From contig NZ_SAIQ01000003.1 of assembly GCF_004118155.1 (NCBI RefSeq), positions 545,087 to 609,086 on the forward strand: a DNA stretch of 64,000 nt, in the 5' to 3' direction. Positions 62,170-64,000 of this stretch are shown piece by piece. Below the pieces are notes generated by a model. The model ran no database searches and had not been told where the DNA came from. It saw nothing but the letters and a program-made list of their open reading frames with translations. Origin of the DNA: Edaphocola flava. Its GTDB lineage: Bacteria > Bacteroidota > Bacteroidia > Chitinophagales > Chitinophagaceae. The number at the start of each line of letters is the position of its first letter. The first letter of the stretch is position 1. A program made the position numbers and the translations under genes.

Positions 62170-64000
62170 TTAGCGGATCAGCATCAGGTCTCCTTTAAAG
62201 GCCTGTTTGGATCCATCCATAAAGTATATCGTAAGCGTGTAATAATAAACACCCTGCTCTTGTGGTGCACCTTTGAAAGTGCCATCCCATCCGCTATTGA
62301 TGTTAGATGTGGAATGCAGCACCTGACCCCAGCGGTTAAATATTCTGAAGTCAACCATATTATAGCTACGGTCCAATGCCAGTACGGGTGCAAAAACATC
62401 GTTCTTGCCGTCTCCGTTTGGCGTAAAGGCATTCGGCATCATTACATCTTTACGATAAGGTCTCAGATTAATATCAATCGTTGCGGTGTCCATACAACCC
62501 GAAGCAGATATTGCTACGACACTGATGTTTGTAGCCTGATTTAATTTTAGCTGCTGCATCCTGTTGTACTGATCGTTAAATAAATTTGCAGGACTCCAGG
62601 ATACGATCTCATAGGCAATGCCGGAGGTATTGTCTGTCTTTAAGGTAAAATACTCTCCTTCGTAAGGCTGCTCCGGCTCAACGGACAAGGTCAGCCCCAT
62701 TTTTTCAACATGTACATTCACTGTAAGATACAGGCTGTCGCAACCATTAACGGTGTACAGTGTATCTTTCAGCATGGTATTTTCATAGTATGTTTTCCCT
62801 TTGTATACTACCCTGTCACAGCCGACTGTATCTATGCTGCGTGCTATTCCGTTTTGCGGATAAATCACAATATGCGTTATCCTGTAGATACTATCGCAAC
62901 CATACTGGTTTGGTATAGTATCCTTCAATTGCGTATTCTGAGTATAGGTTACCCCATTAAACACAATAGACCCGCATCCATTCAGGGTTTGCACCGTTGC
63001 CATCGCATTCACTGGCAATACGGTAAGATCAAGCGTAATAATACTATCACATCCGACCGGATTAGGGATAGTATCCTTTGCGGTATGATTGCTTGCAGTA
63101 TAGACCACACCATTAAATGTATAGCTACTGCCGGCACATATAGTTACCTGGCGGTTACCTGAGGGGTGAGGCTGCACCACAATAGTCATTGTTGCCGTAC
63201 CGGCACACTGCCCTGCTACAGGCGTAAAGGTATAGGTTGTGGTGGTCGTATTATCCAATGCGGGACTCCAGCTACCATTAATGCCATTGTTAGAGATCGT
63301 AGGCAATGGAGCAATTACCGATCCGATACATACCGGTGACACAGCGGTAAAAGCAGGTGTGACAGGTTGATTGACAGTGATGGTCATCGTTGCAGTTGCC
63401 GCACATTGACCAGTTGCCGGGGTAAATGTATAAGTAGTCGTAGCCGTATTGTTCAATGCAGGTGACCAGGTTCCGGTGATACCGTTAGTCGAAGTTGCTG
63501 GCAGAGCTGATAAAGTAGCACCAGCGCAGATAGCTGGCACTTGCGTGAAGGTTGGTGTTACAGCCGGATTAACGGTAATCGTCATCGTAGTTGTAGTTGC
63601 ACATTGATTCGCACCCGGCGTAAAAGTATATGTTGTCGTAGCCGTATTGTTCAAGGCAGGTGACCAGCTACCAGTGATACCGTTAGTCGATTGGGTAGGC
63701 AAAGCCGATAACGTAGCACTAGCACAGATTGCAGGCACTTGCGTGAACATTGGTGTTACAACCGGATTAACCGTAATCGTCATCGTAGTTGCAGTTGCAC
63801 ATTGATTCGCACTCGGTGTAAAGGTATAAGTAGTAGTAGCCGTATTATTCAATGCAGGTGACCAGGTTCCGGTGATACCGTTAGTCGAAGTTGTTGGCAG
63901 AGCTGATAAATTAGCACTGGCGCAGATTGCGGGCACTTGAGTGAAGGTTGGTATGGTATTATTATTGACTTGAATTGTCATCGTAGTACTAACCGCGCAT
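62170..64000 (-). CDS. Large secreted repeat protein with gliding-type C-terminal domain (5' end outside window)
   Basis: The frame runs without a stop to the window edge; the in-frame ATG at 63981 is internal, because the residues just before it (CAVSTT) continue the repeat. At least four modules of 66 residues (198 bp) occur, each with a PTFTQVPAICA-type start, NGITGTWSPALNNTATTTYT, and ending TMTITV. They look like Ig-like (PKD/gliding) domains. Next come HYR-like Cys segments (NGCGSIVFNGVTYTQNT) and, at about 62450-62170, the CHU_C/gliding C-terminal domain (PNAFTPNGDGKNDVFAP, FRIFNRWGQVLHSTS). It is exported by T9SS and cell-surface attached, probably an adhesin. Confidence 0.88.
   Translation of the reverse strand, partial: CAVSTTMTIQVNNNTIPTFTQVPAICASANLSALPTTSTNGITGTWSPALNNTATTTYTFTPSANQCATATTMTITVNPVVTPMFTQVPAICASATLSALPTQSTNGITGSWSPALNNTATTTYTFTPGANQCATTTTMTITVNPAVTPTFTQVPAICAGATLSALPATSTNGITGTWSPALNNTATTTYTFTPATGQCAATATMTITVNQPVTPAFTAVSPVCIGSVIAPLPTISNNGINGSWSPALDNTTTTTYTFTPVAGQCAGTATMTIVVQPHPSGNRQVTICAGSSYTFNGVVYTASNHTAKDTIPNPVGCDSIITLDLTVLPVNAMATVQTLNGCGSIVFNGVTYTQNTQLKDTIPNQYGCDSIYRITHIVIYPQNGIARSIDTVGCDRVVYKGKTYYENTMLKDTLYTVNGCDSLYLTVNVHVEKMGLTLSVEPEQPYEGEYFTLKTDNTSGIAYEIVSWSPANLFNDQYNRMQQLKLNQATNISVVAISASGCMDTATIDINLRPYRKDVMMPNAFTPNGDGKNDVFAPVLALDRSYNMVDFRIFNRWGQVLHSTSNINSGWDGTFKGAPQEQGVYYYTLTIYFMDGSKQAFKGDLMLIR

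Overview
The window is a 64 kb stretch of a Bacteroidota chromosome, most likely from the Chitinophagales. Supporting signs are Bacteroidota-type -7 promoter boxes (TAnnTTTG) ahead of several genes, a type IX secretion C-terminal sorting domain, a CHU_C/gliding-type C-terminal domain on a repeat-rich surface protein, DUF4251 and DUF5522 proteins, a two-gene MetH, a YtxJ bacilliredoxin and weak Shine-Dalgarno sequences. I saw no rRNA, tRNA, CRISPR array or transposase gene.

Layout. 1-8.7 kb: signal peptidase I (cut by the window edge), an EnvC-like LytM protein, then a minus-strand cluster (DUF3817, truA, pRiA4b ORF-3-like, miaA, glycosyltransferase, rsmG) and gpsA. 8.8-12 kb: an amino acid permease, dapF, an EVE-domain protein and a rifampin ADP-ribosyltransferase (arr). 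12.2-14.5 kb: one very AT-rich gene for a predicted nuclease-winged helix-PIN protein, a candidate defence gene. 14.8-19.8 kb: pirin, an MliC-like lipoprotein, ffh, purK and purE. 20-29.7 kb: a small lipoprotein, sbcCD, a DUF922 protein, a SGNH hydrolase, DUF5522, trmB, DUF4251 and ahcY. 29.8-38.5 kb: rimO, ytxJ, DUF502, an S9 peptidase, OsmC, a ferredoxin-like protein, a secreted hydrolase and an orphan lipoprotein. 38.6-39.3 kb: a repeat-rich patch with a 21-bp tandem repeat. 39.3-44.3 kb: a SAM-I riboswitch ahead of a methionine operon (metH part 1, metH part 2, metF). 44.4-50.7 kb: a GyrI-like protein, nth, pyrH, manC, an orphan FeoA, nadD and rpoN. 50.8-55.5 kb: ald, a TerB-like protein, DUF445 and an outer-membrane barrel. 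55.7-61.7 kb: a tellurite/stress (Ter) operon of HAD, PRTase, TerD, TelA, an unknown protein, a second TerD and TerC. 62.2-64 kb: the C-terminal part of a surface protein with 66-residue repeats, open at the window edge.

The least expected content is non-coding. A dispersed element of about 483 bp is present in five copies (19761, 25712, 34371, 37504, 48562). Two are full length with imperfect 14-bp terminal inverted repeats and a different 6-bp target duplication each. All five lie between convergent genes and in the same orientation. The element is built from nested palindromes and carries no gene, so it behaves like a MITE that may also serve as a 3'-end or terminator module. The other accessory systems worth following up are the nuclease-PIN gene and the Ter operon with its uncharacterised 328-residue protein.

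Methionine/SAM cycle genes occur in two places: metH and metF behind the SAM riboswitch, and ahcY at 28-30 kb. DNA repair (sbcCD, nth), tRNA/rRNA/ribosome modification (miaA, truA, trmB, rsmG, rimO) and envelope functions make up most of the remaining core genes.
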